From Paramacrobiotus metropolitanus (taxonomy: Eukaryota > Tardigrada > Eutardigrada > Parachela > Macrobiotidae): a stretch of DNA of 64,000 nt. Under the pieces are notes generated by a model. That model did no database searches. It saw nothing but the letters and a program-made list of their open reading frames with translations, and was not told the DNA's origin. Both the position numbers and the translations under genes were made by a program. Location: positions 62,001 through 126,000 of the forward strand of contig NW_026570368.1 of the NCBI RefSeq assembly GCF_019649055.1, read 5' to 3'. Numbering within the stretch: the first letter of the stretch is position 1; the number at the start of each line of letters is the position of its first letter. Positions 45,951 through 57,917 of the stretch are shown here, piece after piece.

Positions 45951-46819
45951 AGATCGTAATATTCTGCAGCTAATTATTTTCACAATTAGGCGTGAAATTC
46001 GTTTTCGCGCATAACATCCTGTTGCAGAGTAATCAGGGTAAAAAAATTCAACAAGTTTAAAGGTTCAGGTGTACCCCATATGCGAGAGAAAGGGAGTCTA
46101 TCGCATTACCAAGGGATCGAAGATAAAAATTTCTTGAAGTACTAGGGCCATTGAGACTCACCAAATTTTGGTTTAATTCCGGCAAGACGCGGCGCAGTGG
46201 AGACTCGATCAACCGGCACTGCAGGTGCTGCCGCTCCGTACCTTGGCAGTCGAGCAGCTTCAATTTTGGTCGCATCATCGTCCAGTACCACTCCTCCTCA
46301 CTGTTTCGGGGAAAGAAGAAGTGACCCGGTTTCAACGCTCGGTGCTGAAGTTCTTCCACTAAGAGCGGTTGGCGAATCTGCACGTATGGAATCAGTTCAC
46401 GAATTGTATGTCCGTTTAACACCACTTCCATTAGAGCATAATGCACCAGCCCGGCCAACTGGAACATGACGACTTTCGCTGGGTACCATTTCCATGGCTG
46501 ATCGTGACCCGCGGAGTAGCACCTCGGCTGTAGGTATCTCCGCTTCCGCAAAGCGGCCCATTCTTGCGAGAGCGCCGCTGTTACCCCGCTCCGTTGCCCA
46601 CCGATCGTTTCCGCTGCTTGAGCCATCGAAAACCTTCCCGTAATCCACCAGCACCGGCTCTTGTACCGGGCATCCGAAATCCACGAGCAGACGCAACCCA
46701 TGGCCCTCGTTCTCCTGTATATCAATCACGTGACCACGCTGCAGCTGTCCATTGACTTCAACATCCACCGAATTCCATGCGTGTACCGAACGGCTGCCGT
46801 CTTCGTACCAAGGTAGCAT

Positions 46820-48170
46820 GTTGTTGTCGAATTTTGTGGTTTCTGCAGATTTTAATAATTTGTGGTCGTGAATTATAAGCGGAAAAATTTAGCTATTCAA
46901 AAAATTAACATGTGCAATCGGCAGAATGCTCATACAGAGTACTTTACATGAACAAAGCTTAGTTATTCCTGCACCAACAGTCGACGGGGAAAAAAAGTGT
47001 ACCCGGAAAAATATTCGACTGGGGCCATGACAGTGTCCCGACCTCCCAGGTGAGACAGCTTGAGTTCCTGACCGCCTCCGCCGTAATTGTGAGTACTTAC
47101 CAACCTGCGTTAAAAAGGCACAAATATTAATAAATGTTGCGCACCGATGTTTTTGCTACGAAATTGAACGGTTGGAAGCAAATACTATGAACGGCACGTA
47201 AAACATCACAGAGTAGCTCATCTAAGGAATTATTGAGCCAGGCTCCGTATACAAAATGTCTGTTCTTCTATAGAAAGGTATTCACTATCGTAGTACATAT
47301 GATGTTTAAAAATAATTATATTTTCAGCTGCTGTGGTCCACAGGGCGGCCTTCGCCGTCCTTAGCAAACCGTATTTGGCTTTATTTTGTTTTAACTTGAG
47401 AAATGAATGCTGGGCTCGCATCCATCATAGCGACCTTTAAGTTAACGTACGCCGACATTACGGTGTCACAAAATAGCTGCTAAATAATTCAGCTTCTAAC
47501 GATTTACAAATCCTGGCTGTATCATCCCGGCTGTCACTTTCTGCCTCTGGTTTAATGTAGGCGTTGTCTTAAATCGGCGAATCCTTCCTCCGTTTCTGAG
47601 TTTCCACTGTCAAATGTGTGCTCACTGACTGGAGCGGAACGTGATAAAGTAATTAAACATAATATATAGAAATCAGATCGTGAAGCTGAATCAATTACCA
47701 TTACGTAGGCGGTAGGGTGTCAGCGCGTGCATTTTTTGTTAATTGGGTGGCTATTGCCAATTAAAGCTATTACCATATTATGGTAATTGATTCCGCTTCG
47801 CGATCTCAAACTTTGCAACCTGTCCAACGCCCATATTGTACTGTATTAATATAACGATGGACGCGGATCTCCGGCTTGATATTGCTGGAGCCTCAGCCTG
47901 GAGGAACTAGCCGGAAAGAACAGATCACGTCGTTGTAGCAGAAATGCATTTAAAAATAGGAATTGTCATTCGTGGATTTCAGCCCCATACAACAAGATGT
48001 TGTGCGCACAAACAGTTTTCAATACTTCTAGTCCAAGCAAATCCTTTGCTCTGTGTGGGAAAGTCAACACGAATACAAATATAAATCTGAATCCAAATTG
48101 AATTTGAATACCAATTGAAGAGCAGAGCGACAACGTTTAAAACGGTGAAAACACACGCATCTTGTCAGCC
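46820..48170. other. No gene recognised; one inverted repeat
   Basis: About 47674-47699 (gatcgtgaagctgaatcaat...) and 47778-47803 (its imperfect complement) form a 26-bp stem around a ~78-bp loop. Nothing else is supported. Confidence 0.5.
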
Positions 48171-48329
48171 CTCTGTTGATATTGGTAGTGCAGAAGCAAA
48201 CCGGCTCCGCTAGTAAAGAGCGTTGGGCCGTTGGCTCGTGGGGTGTTTATTACGAGAACAGCAGGCGGCAACAATCGTGCTTAGCGCTTTCGTGCAGCCT
48301 GAACACCTTGAGCATTGTTTTCTGTCATT

Positions 48330-48430
48330 CTGTAGCCAGACGATTTGTATACGCTGGCGTGAAAAACGTTTGTACTCGCAAAATCCGACTGCTTACACAT
48401 GGCGGATTAAAATTGGAAAAATGTCTTTGT
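48330..48430 (+). repeat. Diverged copy of the 690-830 repeat
   Basis: tagccagacgatttgtatac followed by gctggcgtgaaaaacgtttg is similar to the inner arm of the foldback at 233-1209 and in the same orientation as its left arm. Moderately diverged. Confidence 0.5.
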
Positions 48431-48744
48431 GCTCGCGCCCCAAATTATCTATCCTTGAAAGTTTGATACTTTGGCACGGTCGCGGTTTCCCTTATAGTCG
48501 TACTTCGCCTGTCATGACCACTCGTACGCTAAAGTTAGAGGAGTCGAATTATATATTCTGGGTGGATAGTCTATCTGTCAACCGGCGAACGAAATACGTA
48601 GCAGCAGAATTTTGAGTTTAATTATGTGTATCCTGGAGATAGCCAACGTTCAAGTACAACACTGTACAACGAATCTTTATAACGCACAATCGTACTAGCA
48701 TATACTGTAACACGCGTGCATGCAAGCTTGTCCCAAAACAACAA

Positions 48745-49222
48745 TATTACGTGACGCAGTGAAGACCGTACAGTTGCTGATGACCATCCTGCAGCACCTC
48801 CACCGCTTCCCTGCCACATTTCTCCAACAGGTCCGCTCTGACCGCGCCCTGAAATCCGGCAGCAATCTGGCGCAGTGCTCTGCAAGAACAACATACACGG
48901 TGCCTTTCGATACTGTTGTGGGAACACGGCAGCACAGGATTTTCACCTACTCGCATGCGTTATACTGGGCGCTGGTGGCGCTGTGCGAGGCCCTCGCGAG
49001 CTCGGACGAGTTCCCTTGTAGCAGCACGCCGATGAAACCGGGAAGTTGCTCTTGACAGTGTGATGAGGCGCGCGCGAAGCGCAACGGGTTGATGTCTAGC
49101 TGACATGTCCTAGCCGTGACGCCAAGCATTTCCGCTGCGTACCAGGAAGATTCATGTGCAAACTGCTGGAGAAACGCCGCGTCATGAGCACAACGGACCG
49201 GTAAACTGAGCAGGCAGTGGGC
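48745..49222 (-). CDS. Unrecognised Cys-containing coding-like stretch
   Basis: On the minus strand an open frame from about 49222 to 48947 reads CLLSLPVRCAHDAAFLQQFA, YAAEMLGVTARTCQLDINPL and QLPGFIGVLLQGNSSELARA. A second frame (48956-48747) reads LRQIAAGFQGAVRADLLEKC and REAVEVLQDGHQQLYGLHC. Both have regularly spaced Cys and helix-like composition that suggest a small disulfide-bonded helical protein, perhaps in two exons. No start codon, signal peptide or clear splice pair links them. I do not recognise the family and chance is possible. Confidence 0.3.
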
Positions 49223-49445
49223 GGAGTCGTTGGATGCTCTGTGATACCAGAGTTCTTTTTGGGGTGGGTTTCAGATTCCAAGCGAATCTAGTAACGGTGC
49301 AGTTATTTAACACCGCAATGTGGCTTTTCGCAGTGGCCGCGCCTACAGATACGGTAGGCGAAGCCACATCGCGAGGTGGAGTTGCTGCACCGCAACAAGA
49401 TTCGCTTCGAAATTTATACCCACACTTAGTCCTTGTGCAGTTTCA

Positions 49446-51352
49446 ATCAGGTTTAAATAACAATGCGCGATTGTCAACCAGTCGATAGTGGGCTACCTGC
49501 TCTGATTACAACTAAAATAAATTAAGTACAAAGACGAAAATATGGGCTTAAACTAAATTATTATTTTTTATTTTATTATTTGATTTTGCGTGGTAATGCT
49601 ATGAGTGTATTGTGTACTTTTGGGCAGCTGATGTTGCCAACCATTGCAGGGTCATTGTGCGCGGTGGTCACTGCGGTGAACGGTTACTTCGGCCATTTTC
49701 AAATATGAAATGCTTTAATATGTTTCAAAACGCTTATACTTATTGCGGTCGGTAATAATTTTTTTAGCAAAGTGACCATAAGCCTTTTGTTTCATCACCT
49801 TAACTGGGACAAATTCTTTATTTGATTTTGTTTACTGAGTGATGATCGCTGATGTAAATATTGTGAATAAATGTAAAGTTTATTTGACTATTTTGTTTTG
49901 ATTATTACATTTACGAATGTACATTATAAATTAAATTCAGTAAAGACACGAAAATACTTTTTGCAAAATTCTGAAAACTGGAAAAAAACCGGCTTCATGT
50001 GCCATAATGCAGCTCGCACGCCCATGACGTGTTTAGATACTGTACTCTACACATTCCCTTGATTGCGCTTTAAGCCGTATTGCCACATAGTTGTGGAAGG
50101 GGAATGTCATTTTAACTGCACGCTACGTTAAAATACGAGAGAATGTTTTAAATGAGCAATGATGACGACGCTCAACTAACAGATCGAGATATTTAAGAGG
50201 CTAAGTAATTTACTAACAAGTAAGCTTATGTATATCACCTGCAGTAATTAAGAACCAGTTGCTGCGAGGCATTGACAACCGCATCCGCCATTGGCCACTC
50301 CAACAATTTCAGCACATTGCGGTGCCGAAAATATGGTTCCTGGCATTTGTAAATCTGGTCAGGACTGCATGCTTCGCTCCGTATCTTCCCGGTACACAGC
50401 GCCAATACCACCATGAGAAGAATATGCGCAATAAATGCCATTTTGTTCCAGTACATACATGGACAGCGATCTAGCAGAAAACGATAGTATGCAGGCTTGC
50501 AGCGCAGTGCCAGTGTGAATATTTTCGAATTCTGTTTACAGATGCTATCGTTTATTATTCAAGATGTTTATCTTTGGAAATCAGTGCCTTAAGAAGTGAA
50601 ATTGTCACGATACATCGCGGGGAAAAGTAAACCTGTTTTGTAGAATGGCGCATCATTATTTTGCACTTTGGAACGAAATCGCTCTTAATAATACGATCTT
50701 AATAAGTCTTAATAATAATAATAATACGAAACGCATCAGTGTTCGGCTTTTCTTTTTCTCAGCCACAATTCCACAAAGGCTCCGACTTCCGTTTAGCAGG
50801 GGCGGAGTTCTCTGAGACGCGCACATTCGGCCATGCAGACTACTATGAAACCGTTAAAGCGACGGAGTATGTGCCGCAGTGGAAGAGGGCGCAGCGGTAG
50901 CGAATCGGAATGATAGACGGCTGGTATTCTCAAAGATTCTCAACACTCTGCATCGGCACTTCAAAGAAGTGGTTTTCCGAGCGGTGTATCTCCCTCGCTG
51001 TAGCATTCTCGCAACGGTTTTCGTAATCTTCCTTAAGGATATGAGCCATATGATGCGTCACGAAAGAAAATTTTGTTTATTGAACTAATTGTTGGCAAAA
51101 CAGCGTTGAAGATGTGTTACATTAAATAAAAAATTTAATCACCAAGCCGGAAAATGTACGCAAAATCATTTACAGTATTACCGGCAAGTTGGTAACCATC
51201 TGAAGTTGCCGGTTGTTTGACACGGCCATGCGCCTCTCTGGTTCACCACGCACAACTTTCGACCTCGACGGGAAGGGACCACAGTGGACCAGCACTGCCT
51301 TGCAGTGGGTACCGATAGTGAGCACATTTGGGAACAGTGACAGTGCGGCGAC
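49446..51352. repeat. Segmental duplication, copy 2 (~1.9 kb)
   Basis: The direct copy of 28128-30005, with the same start word and the same order of features. Flanking sequences differ: this copy is not followed by the minisatellite. Confidence 0.9.
50235..50456 (-). CDS. First exon of a small secreted protein (duplicate 2)
   Basis: Starts MYWNKMAFIAHILLMVVLAL; the mature part has ACSPDQIYKCQEPYF and WPMADAVVNASQQLVLNYC. The reading frame, signal peptide, Cys positions, glycosylation site (NAS) and the splice donor (TGCAG|GTGATA) are all kept relative to 28924-29145. Later exons are not visible. Confidence 0.45.
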   Translation of the reverse strand: MYWNKMAFIAHILLMVVLALCTGKIRSEACSPDQIYKCQEPYFRHRNVLKLLEWPMADAVVNASQQLVLNYCR

Positions 51353-51642
51353 AAATTCACTACCCATAAACAGCAGAAACAGGGATATTGACCGCACTGA
51401 CATAAATTTCCTTGTGAGGTCATGAAGCGTAAGAACACTGCAGTATGTACCTAAATGCAAAAGACGACCGGTCAAAAATTGGAGTCAATAAGTTTCGAAC
51501 CCTTGCCGATATAGTCTTTCAGATGTTATGAACACTTATCGCAACGAATAAATCTCGTTTTCGTCGCATCAAACGGACCAAACAGTAAGCAGAGACTGTA
51601 TGGACGTGGTACAAAATAATTAATTTGTAGAATGTGTGGGAA

Positions 51643-51724
51643 GTCAACAAAATAGCCCTTTTCGAAATTGCTTTTAGCTGCATTGCTTTTAGTCAACAAA
51701 ATAGCCCTTTTCGAAATTGCTTTT
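51643..51724. repeat. Tandem duplication, 33-bp words, period 49
   Basis: gtcaacaaaatagccctttt plus the following 13 bases occurs at 51643-51675 and 51692-51724. It abuts the TIR element starting at 51730. Confidence 0.85.
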
Positions 51725-51729
51725 TGCTG

Positions 51730-52346
51730 AATACTTCGCTTTTACTCGCGTTCCGACCGCTTACAGATTACACCTTCACGTTCCGTCCACCCACCATTTC
51801 ACTTTGCCTGCATCGGCCCACATACAAATTAATTTATAATACTTTACAAGTAATTTTTAACCAGTAAGAACGTATATTTCTAAACCGAATGCAACAAGGA
51901 ACAACAAAAAATTTATCACAAAATAAAGTTACAAGAATAATTTAGAGATCAACGAATTCATCCAAAACATTTGCTATATAAAAACGAGGAATTATCACCA
52001 ATTAAAAATCATCGATTTAGTTAATAATTACCAATTCCTTATTTGGTTTTAATTTACTAGAATTAATCACCGTAAAAATAAAATTTAACCAGCATGTGAA
52101 AGACTCGTCAGTCGTCACATCGAACTGTTCGGTTTGACTGGCGGCGTTTTATAACAATAGAAGTACAAATATACTTTGGACTTGAAGGATTAAATTTTAC
52201 GTGTTGGGGAAAAACAAAGTGAAGTGTGCAGTCAGCTGTTAATAACCACGTAGCCGCTCATTGCAGGGGCTACTAATGCAATTGGGTGGACGGAACGTGA
52301 AGGTCTAATCTGTAAGCGGTCGGAACGCGAGTAAAAGCGAAGTATT
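51730..52346. mobile_element. MULE-like MITE, ~65-bp TIRs
   Basis: The left end aatacttcgcttttactcgc continues about 65 bp, through gttccgaccgcttacagatt to tccaccca. The right end (to 52346) is its near-perfect reverse complement. The flanks gctttttgctg (left) and gcttttttgtg (right) resemble a diverged 9-11 bp target duplication, as made by Mutator-like transposases. No transposase inside. Confidence 0.65.
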
Positions 52347-53588
52347 GCTTTTTTGTGATACTGAAGATAACGAAGAATTCTGAAGAGCTAGCAGAGCCAG
52401 CAAAACGCTTACACGTACGAACAAAGTCAGCGCATAATATCGTACAACTTGCAACTGCTAAATTGTTTGCCATTCATAATTCACGCCATAATTGCTGAAC
52501 TGAAAAAATTTGACAGCTAATATGGCTAGACATACCGGCACGTATGACCGGTTAAGACGCCGCATTCCAATTGATTGGAAAAGCATTCAAGCTCCACCGC
52601 TAAGTGGTTTTCGGTAAGAAGAATTAGTTCAATGTCCAAAAATTGAGATCTTTCTAATTTTTGTTCAAGATGTTTTTAAAAAACTCAGCGTGTATAATAG
52701 CTGTATGTCTCCACTGGAAACATCAAACCTGAAGATTTCCCTTAAACTGGTGCTTGACTGGGTTTTTTTATGACTTACACAACATAAAATCTCTACCGCG
52801 TTTGTACTATTGCGCTGATCTTGAAACTCTATTTGTTAAAAAGCGCGATTTATGAGCTTTCTAATGAACCTATACATTTTAAGAACAAACCAAACCAAGG
52901 CACACAACAAATTTTCAAATTAGTCATAAAGGCTGACATGCTATAGAAAGATACGTATATCTCGTTAACATCATTCCAAAACATGCTGCGTTCACGGTGA
53001 GCTGATCGTAACACCTAAACACAACAATATGGTCAACCCGCTTAGACAACATTCATCCGCTTAAATGTAACTGTAAATTGTATTACACTAGTACTCTAGT
53101 AATAATCAGTAATTACTAAGTAGCGAAGTCCCGGTAACAAGCGATACCCAACAGACATGGAATGTTATACAACGCACTGAAAAAAGTACATTAATCATCA
53201 CTCTGTAATGCAGTACATTTCTTTCTGTTATCAAGTTAATTTCGCTAGATTGCTGCCAGCAGAAAGAATTGGCAAGGGTTGGCAGCCTGGTTCAGTCAGC
53301 GTAATATCCGTCCAGCAGGACCAAAGCCAACCGGCTCAGCCGTTTAACGTTCAGCTGCCGCAAATCGGCATTCGTCCAACATTCTGCACCATCTCGGCCG
53401 AAACTACTGCACCTAATACATTAAAAGATTCATATGCACCATTTTGATTCAGCGCTCAAGTTAGAGAAATTTCGTAGTATCGCGTAGCTGATTTTGCTAT
53501 TTTTCTTGTCGCTCGAACCATTACCTTTTTATTTGATGTTGTTAAGTTCTTGTTCACTATACTCAAATCGAATAATGTATTTTCTTCT
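52347..53588. other. No gene recognised
   Basis: AT-rich sequence. A plus-strand frame at 53208-53447 (Gln/Pro-rich) has no family match that I can recognise. Confidence 0.35.
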
Positions 53589-53661
53589 TCTACACCATTG
53601 CAATCAAAATATGTATGAAAGCGCAGGTGCTGCGCTTGCATATTTTGATTACAATGGTGTA
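53589..53661. repeat. 73-nt hairpin, pre-miRNA-like shape
   Basis: ctacaccattgcaatcaaaa (continuing tatg) pairs with catattttgattacaatggt (continuing gtag) over 24 bp with one mismatch. After a small internal bulge AAGCGCA/TGCGCTT closes a loop GGTGC. Length and shape suit an animal pre-miRNA or a tiny foldback; nothing shows expression. Confidence 0.6.
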
Positions 53662-53946
53662 GAGAAAGGTTGAAATTATTGCCTTACGCGATATTTATTA
53701 ATTAAGTATGGTTGTTATACAATCATGTACCGAGATTAATAAAAAAAGTGCCAAGCTTTTAATGTGGAACAACGCAGAGAATACCGTGCCTCCGATACCC
53801 GGTATGTACGTGAGTCCATATTGTGAAGATGCCACGTCCTACTGTTAAACCAAAGAATATTATAAAATTAAAAGTTTTAGGAAAACTTGGGAATTTAAAA
53901 AGCTAGCAAAACGGTTGCTCGACTTTTTGACGGGTTGGCGCCGTAT

Positions 53947-55963
53947 TCATACGACATTGTGACGGTCGACGGATTTACTCGTACTTACTAACCGTTTGAG
54001 AAACTGACGAATACGATTCCACTCCTTGGGATAAGCTAGCGTCTGCACCCGGCCAGCGTGCACTTTTGCGACCTTATCGTACACTCGCTGAGTAACAGCC
54101 GGGCATCGTTTGCTTACTGCCATTAAAAATAGTTGATATTGAAGAGCACATGTCCCTGTCAAGGGGAATCTCAACAAGGGAATAACCACATCCAGCTGGG
54201 AGAAATTGCGTTCATTAGCGGGCCGCGGAGCAACAGTCCCATGAACCGGCAGATACAAACACCCTGCGATGCCGGAACGATCGCATGCCGTGTACATGTA
54301 GTTGATCAACACCAACCGCTCACACACACACTTCATTAGATCCAAGACTCGACAGGTGAAGTAATTATTCCCATTAAACGGGCTCATGCACAGCCCGAGG
54401 AACCCAGCGTACGACTGCATCCGGCCATCAAAGCCGTTCTTGACAATCAGCCGGCGCAGATGGATGCCCTTGGCCACCAGCAACATCACCATGCTGCACG
54501 TTTTTGCTCCGAGATCACCGCGGTCGTTGCTATCACTGTAATATCCTTCTTCATCGAGCAGCAGGACAGTCTGTGTATGGCGGGAGATGCTACGATCCGC
54601 AACCTCCAGAATTCGGTACTTGTTCAGATCGTCTGATTCCCAGGGTTCTATGAAGCCCTCCGACCACTGTTCCCGGACGCACATTCGGCCAGTATATATG
54701 ATAATATGCCGGCTGTTCTCCCTCTCTTGCAGAAGGAGCATCCACAGCGTGCACACCCTGAATGTCAACCGCGCAATATTTATTGGCAACCTACCCGGCC
54801 ATTTACCACCAAACGATCGCCAACTGCGTCGATCGCAAAGTGGTAAAGTAGCTGTCTACTTAGTGGAAATGGCCCGGTACCCGGCCACAATAATTTTCAA
54901 AGTTGCTGTTGCCGACCTACCGGTTAATGCGAAACTGGGTATCAACGTCAAAACTTCCAAGAATCCAACGGACGAGCTCCAGCGAAAGCTGCCCGAAACG
55001 CATGTCCTGCGGACCTGCAACATAAACGGAAAACGTTGGTCGTCCATGCATGTGCCAAAGGCGGGTGCTGCTCTGTGAATCATTACCATTCCGCAAGGTC
55101 TCCGTTATGCCGTCCTGGAACGTGGCTAATTTCGGTGAATGATGCTCGGTCAGGAGTTTTTCGCAGGCAGCCTTCAGGGACTCTTCAGTCCAGTACATAC
55201 CGCGTCCGTCGGCAGCTCCTTCCACCTCCGCGCAAATAAAGGTGACAGTGTCAACGCCTACTCGCGCAAACACGCGACAACCAACATCGAAATCGTAGCG
55301 CTGTCCCAACTGTCGGTGCTGTCCGCTACAGCGAAATATAAATTTATCCTTTCCAGCCGATGCTGTGAATGGGCAGCTGGCATCACACGGATCATCGTTG
55401 CCCAGCACTATCCGGCACGTACGCACTAGATACAGCGGCAGAAAATGGACGTCACACAGCAAAGGCGCTTTCGCGAATGCAATGACGTGTTTGCGGTACA
55501 CGATTCCACTGGATCGCTCGAAGAAACTCCGTTCGTTGGCGTGCGGCGGCAGATGTCTCACGAACTGATAATAGTGTACGACGTGGTGTCCCGTTGAACC
55601 CGTGGCATGGTCATCATCCACGCTGACCAAATAGAAATTCCGCGCCACAATCTTAACGAGCGTCCCGGGTCGGAAAATCATCGGCTGCCCACTGACACTG
55701 CGAAACGCTATTCGAACAGGCAAATTGTTGCTTAACCAAGGGAGTTCATGGAAGAAATGGTGTGGCCAGATCTGCCGAGAATGAATCCATTCTGCTGTGA
55801 CTGCCGTCGCATCAAAATCCACGAAGAAATTCTCGCCGTCAATATCTTGAACGTAACCCAGCCACCACTGGCCGTTGTCACGTCGGACCAGCACCGTGTT
55901 GCCGTAATTTACATGGCGCACACCCAAATGCAGCTCGTGGAAATACAACGATGTCGCGTTCAT
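53947..55963 (-). CDS. Tudor-like/F-box subfamily 2, copy J (intact)
   Basis: Exon 1 runs 55963-54921 and exon 2 54757-53947; the join is phase 2 (CG|GTAGGT ... ATTCAG|GGTGTG) and gives 617 residues. I chose the ATG at 55963 (gttgccATGaac), the first Met in the frame. Res. 15-65 form a Tudor-like module (NTVLVRRDNGQWWLGYVQDI, FFVDFDATAVTAEWI). A second beta region follows (FRPGTLVKIVARNFYLVSVD). The F-box near 325-360 (LSLELVRWILGSFDVDTQFR, INRVCTLW) is split by the intron at Arg-Val-Cys. The C-terminal half has HTQTVLLLDEEGYYSD, IHLRRLIVKNGF, CVCERLVLINYMY and VAKVHAGRVQTLAYPKEWNR. There is no third exon or acidic tail. Likely an SCF substrate receptor by its F-box; target unknown. Confidence 0.75.
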
Positions 55964-56704
55964 GGCAACGGGAAACAGTTCTAGCAAAGCACAGTTCCGG
56001 GACAAATTATGTGATTACGATTCCTTCAGGGTTTATTATGTACACTGGACCTATTAAGATAAAACGGGTGACTAAATGAGCCTGGCTCTGAGAACGCCAC
56101 TGATAGTCTCTAACAGCAGTAAAGCTTAAAAGCAAGTAAAACTTAATCTCCGTAACATATGTTGGAGTTCGCTTTGAAAATGTTGTCTGGTATCTCGAAG
56201 CAATTTGAACTGAATATGTAATAAATTTACATTTAAAAGGTTGCATAAAACCCCCGGAACCGGATAGTGTCCGCGTTTACTTTTTGCTTTGTTTCAACAC
56301 AAAATTTATGGAAACGCAAAGCGGATACCAAATAATAATTGTGATGCGTTGTGATATTTTGTGGGTTGTTGCTGTTCTTCAGCTTGAACAATTTTGTTTA
56401 ACTAAACCTTGAAGGATAAAGTATATTGGGCAGTGAGATGTTAATATTTCCTCCGTTAAAGACTTTGGCACAATTTCAGCCGAATACCGAAACCGCACCT
56501 TCTACATACATCATTTTTTGTGTCATGTTTTTAGTTTTGTTGGTTTTACTGTTATTGCTATTTTCTAATAATCATATGCTATGCGACATTTTCAATAGCT
56601 TATTAATTTTTAAGTTAATTATACGACACAACGCACGATAATAAGCTGACCCGCGAAGCCGGGATCAGCTAGCCTCCGAAGCAATCAGTAAAAATAAACG
56701 AAAT
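55964..56704. other. Spacer upstream of copy J
   Basis: Should contain the copy J promoter on the minus strand; no TATA box could be placed with confidence. A hydrophobic 71-codon plus-strand frame (56426-56641) is not supported. Confidence 0.35.
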
Positions 56705-57061
56705 GGCTACGCGCGACAGCATCTCGCGCGAGAGTATCTCCCGCTATGAGTTTTGGCTACGCGCGAGAGTTTTCGGGCCGAACGAAATTAAAAACAAAAC
56801 GTTATAAAGTATTCAATACTTTGTAGTTTATAATATTTGTCATGTCATGACAACCTGTTATTAAATGCTGTAAAAGTCACCTTTGTACATGAAGGTAAGT
56901 ATCATAAAGTACAAAATGAAGTAACACAATATCGAACCGGCATCTCGCACACTGCGCTGACCGGCATTTCTGTAATAATTAGCCACACAATGACACAGTA
57001 ATAAAGATCGGCGATCAATTCGAATCCTACGCTGCGGCTTTGCGCGCTATCGAGGAATGGA

Positions 57062-57750
57062 GTGAGTCAACGCAACAAGTTTTATAAATCCCGGTGGCAA
57101 CGCAAAGACTTCAGAAACGCACCCACTGCACGACACCTTCCCGTACAGTTCCGAGAAACTGGTATGCATGAAAGCCGGCGTCTATCGTCCCCATCGGCGA
57201 GGCTCACTTCCAATAAAAAAACTATCACCGCCACTCCGAAGAGCGACTGTCAAGCAGCTATCCGCCCGCAGCTGGCCAACGGAATGCTGGAAGTCATCCA
57301 CGTGCCGGCTGCAGAAAATCACAACCACGAGGTGTCGCAGGCGCTAGCACAGCACTTCCCTGAAAGGAAACGGCTGGCTGTCACGGAGGAGAAGACCGTG
57401 GAGCATCTGATCCTCGGTCGAGTGCCACCGAGAATTATTGCGAGCACTGTTAATGCTTCCCGTCTGTCGAGCGGGACAGCCGGAACTGTCATCACGAAAG
57501 ATATATACAACAGGGGAACGAAGATATATACAACAGGGGAACGAAGATACGAATGGACAAGAGGCAAGGGCGGGAGGAGCACGAAATTCTCACGGAATTT
57601 CTGCGGGAACACAGGCAGAGATATGCAACCGGCACTTGTGATGTAGTCGTGGCGGAAGACGGAACAGATGCGTTGCGCATCGTTTTCGTTCAGACCACTA
57701 CCATGAAGCCAACGTTCTCTCGCAATCCTGATGTGACCTACATATAACAC
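57062..57750 (+). pseudogene. MULE transposase N-terminal fragment
   Basis: The frame 57062-57646 has MLEVIHVPAAENHNHEVSQA, FPERKRLAVTEEKTVEHLIL and VPPRIIASTVNAS...TKDIYN. This is the pattern of the FAR1/ZSWIM-type region ahead of the MULE transposase core (HNHE...R.L...KDI.N). A 23-base tandem duplication near 57505-57550 (gatatatacaacaggggaac...) shifts the frame. Homology resumes in another frame with HEILTEFLREHRQRYATGTC, LRIVFVQTTTMKP and NPDVTYI, then a stop at 57748. In intact elements the catalytic IDATY motif would come at this point. Confidence 0.6.
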
Positions 57751-57917
57751 AAGCTGCGCAATAACTGCTACAGAGCTTTAACTTACCTGTTTTACGTTTT
57801 GGTTGAAAGTGATTTTTCTGCTACGCAATGCATTTCCTCAGAGAGGCGGGCTAGAACTTCCTGCAGAGTTGGCTCTGTGCCAGCATAACGACTAGTGTTA
57901 CGCTAGAATTCGCTTTC

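Larger units (their letters stand above)
44045..46819 (-). pseudogene. Tudor-like/F-box family, copy E (frameshifted)
   Basis: The three-exon layout of copy D is kept. Exon 1 is 46819-46162, with an ATG start, VDVEVNGQLQRGHVIDI and donor TTG|GTGAGT. It is 658 nt, one more than copy D's 657, and the frame changes near 46508 inside LLRG|HDQPWKWYPAKVV. Exon 2 (about 45400-44670) has the F-box (LLLVEVFHSLEVLDRLRCRR, then CWLWDDI). It shifts near 45235 into CIFKQITPATRTICLRN and VRIERLVLCR, and again near 44955 into LKSCCGRILWKNC. It ends RLLK|GTCAGT. Exon 3 (ending 44045) has SLQQCEIDGPRSFAHYAAKI but lacks the acidic tail. Three frameshifts make a pseudogene likely, though sequence error cannot be excluded. 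Confidence 0.7.

Noticed and set aside
56426-56641. A small membrane protein in a hydrophobic 71-codon frame
   Set aside because: The Leu/Val run comes from a T-rich stretch; no paralog, signal or splice support.
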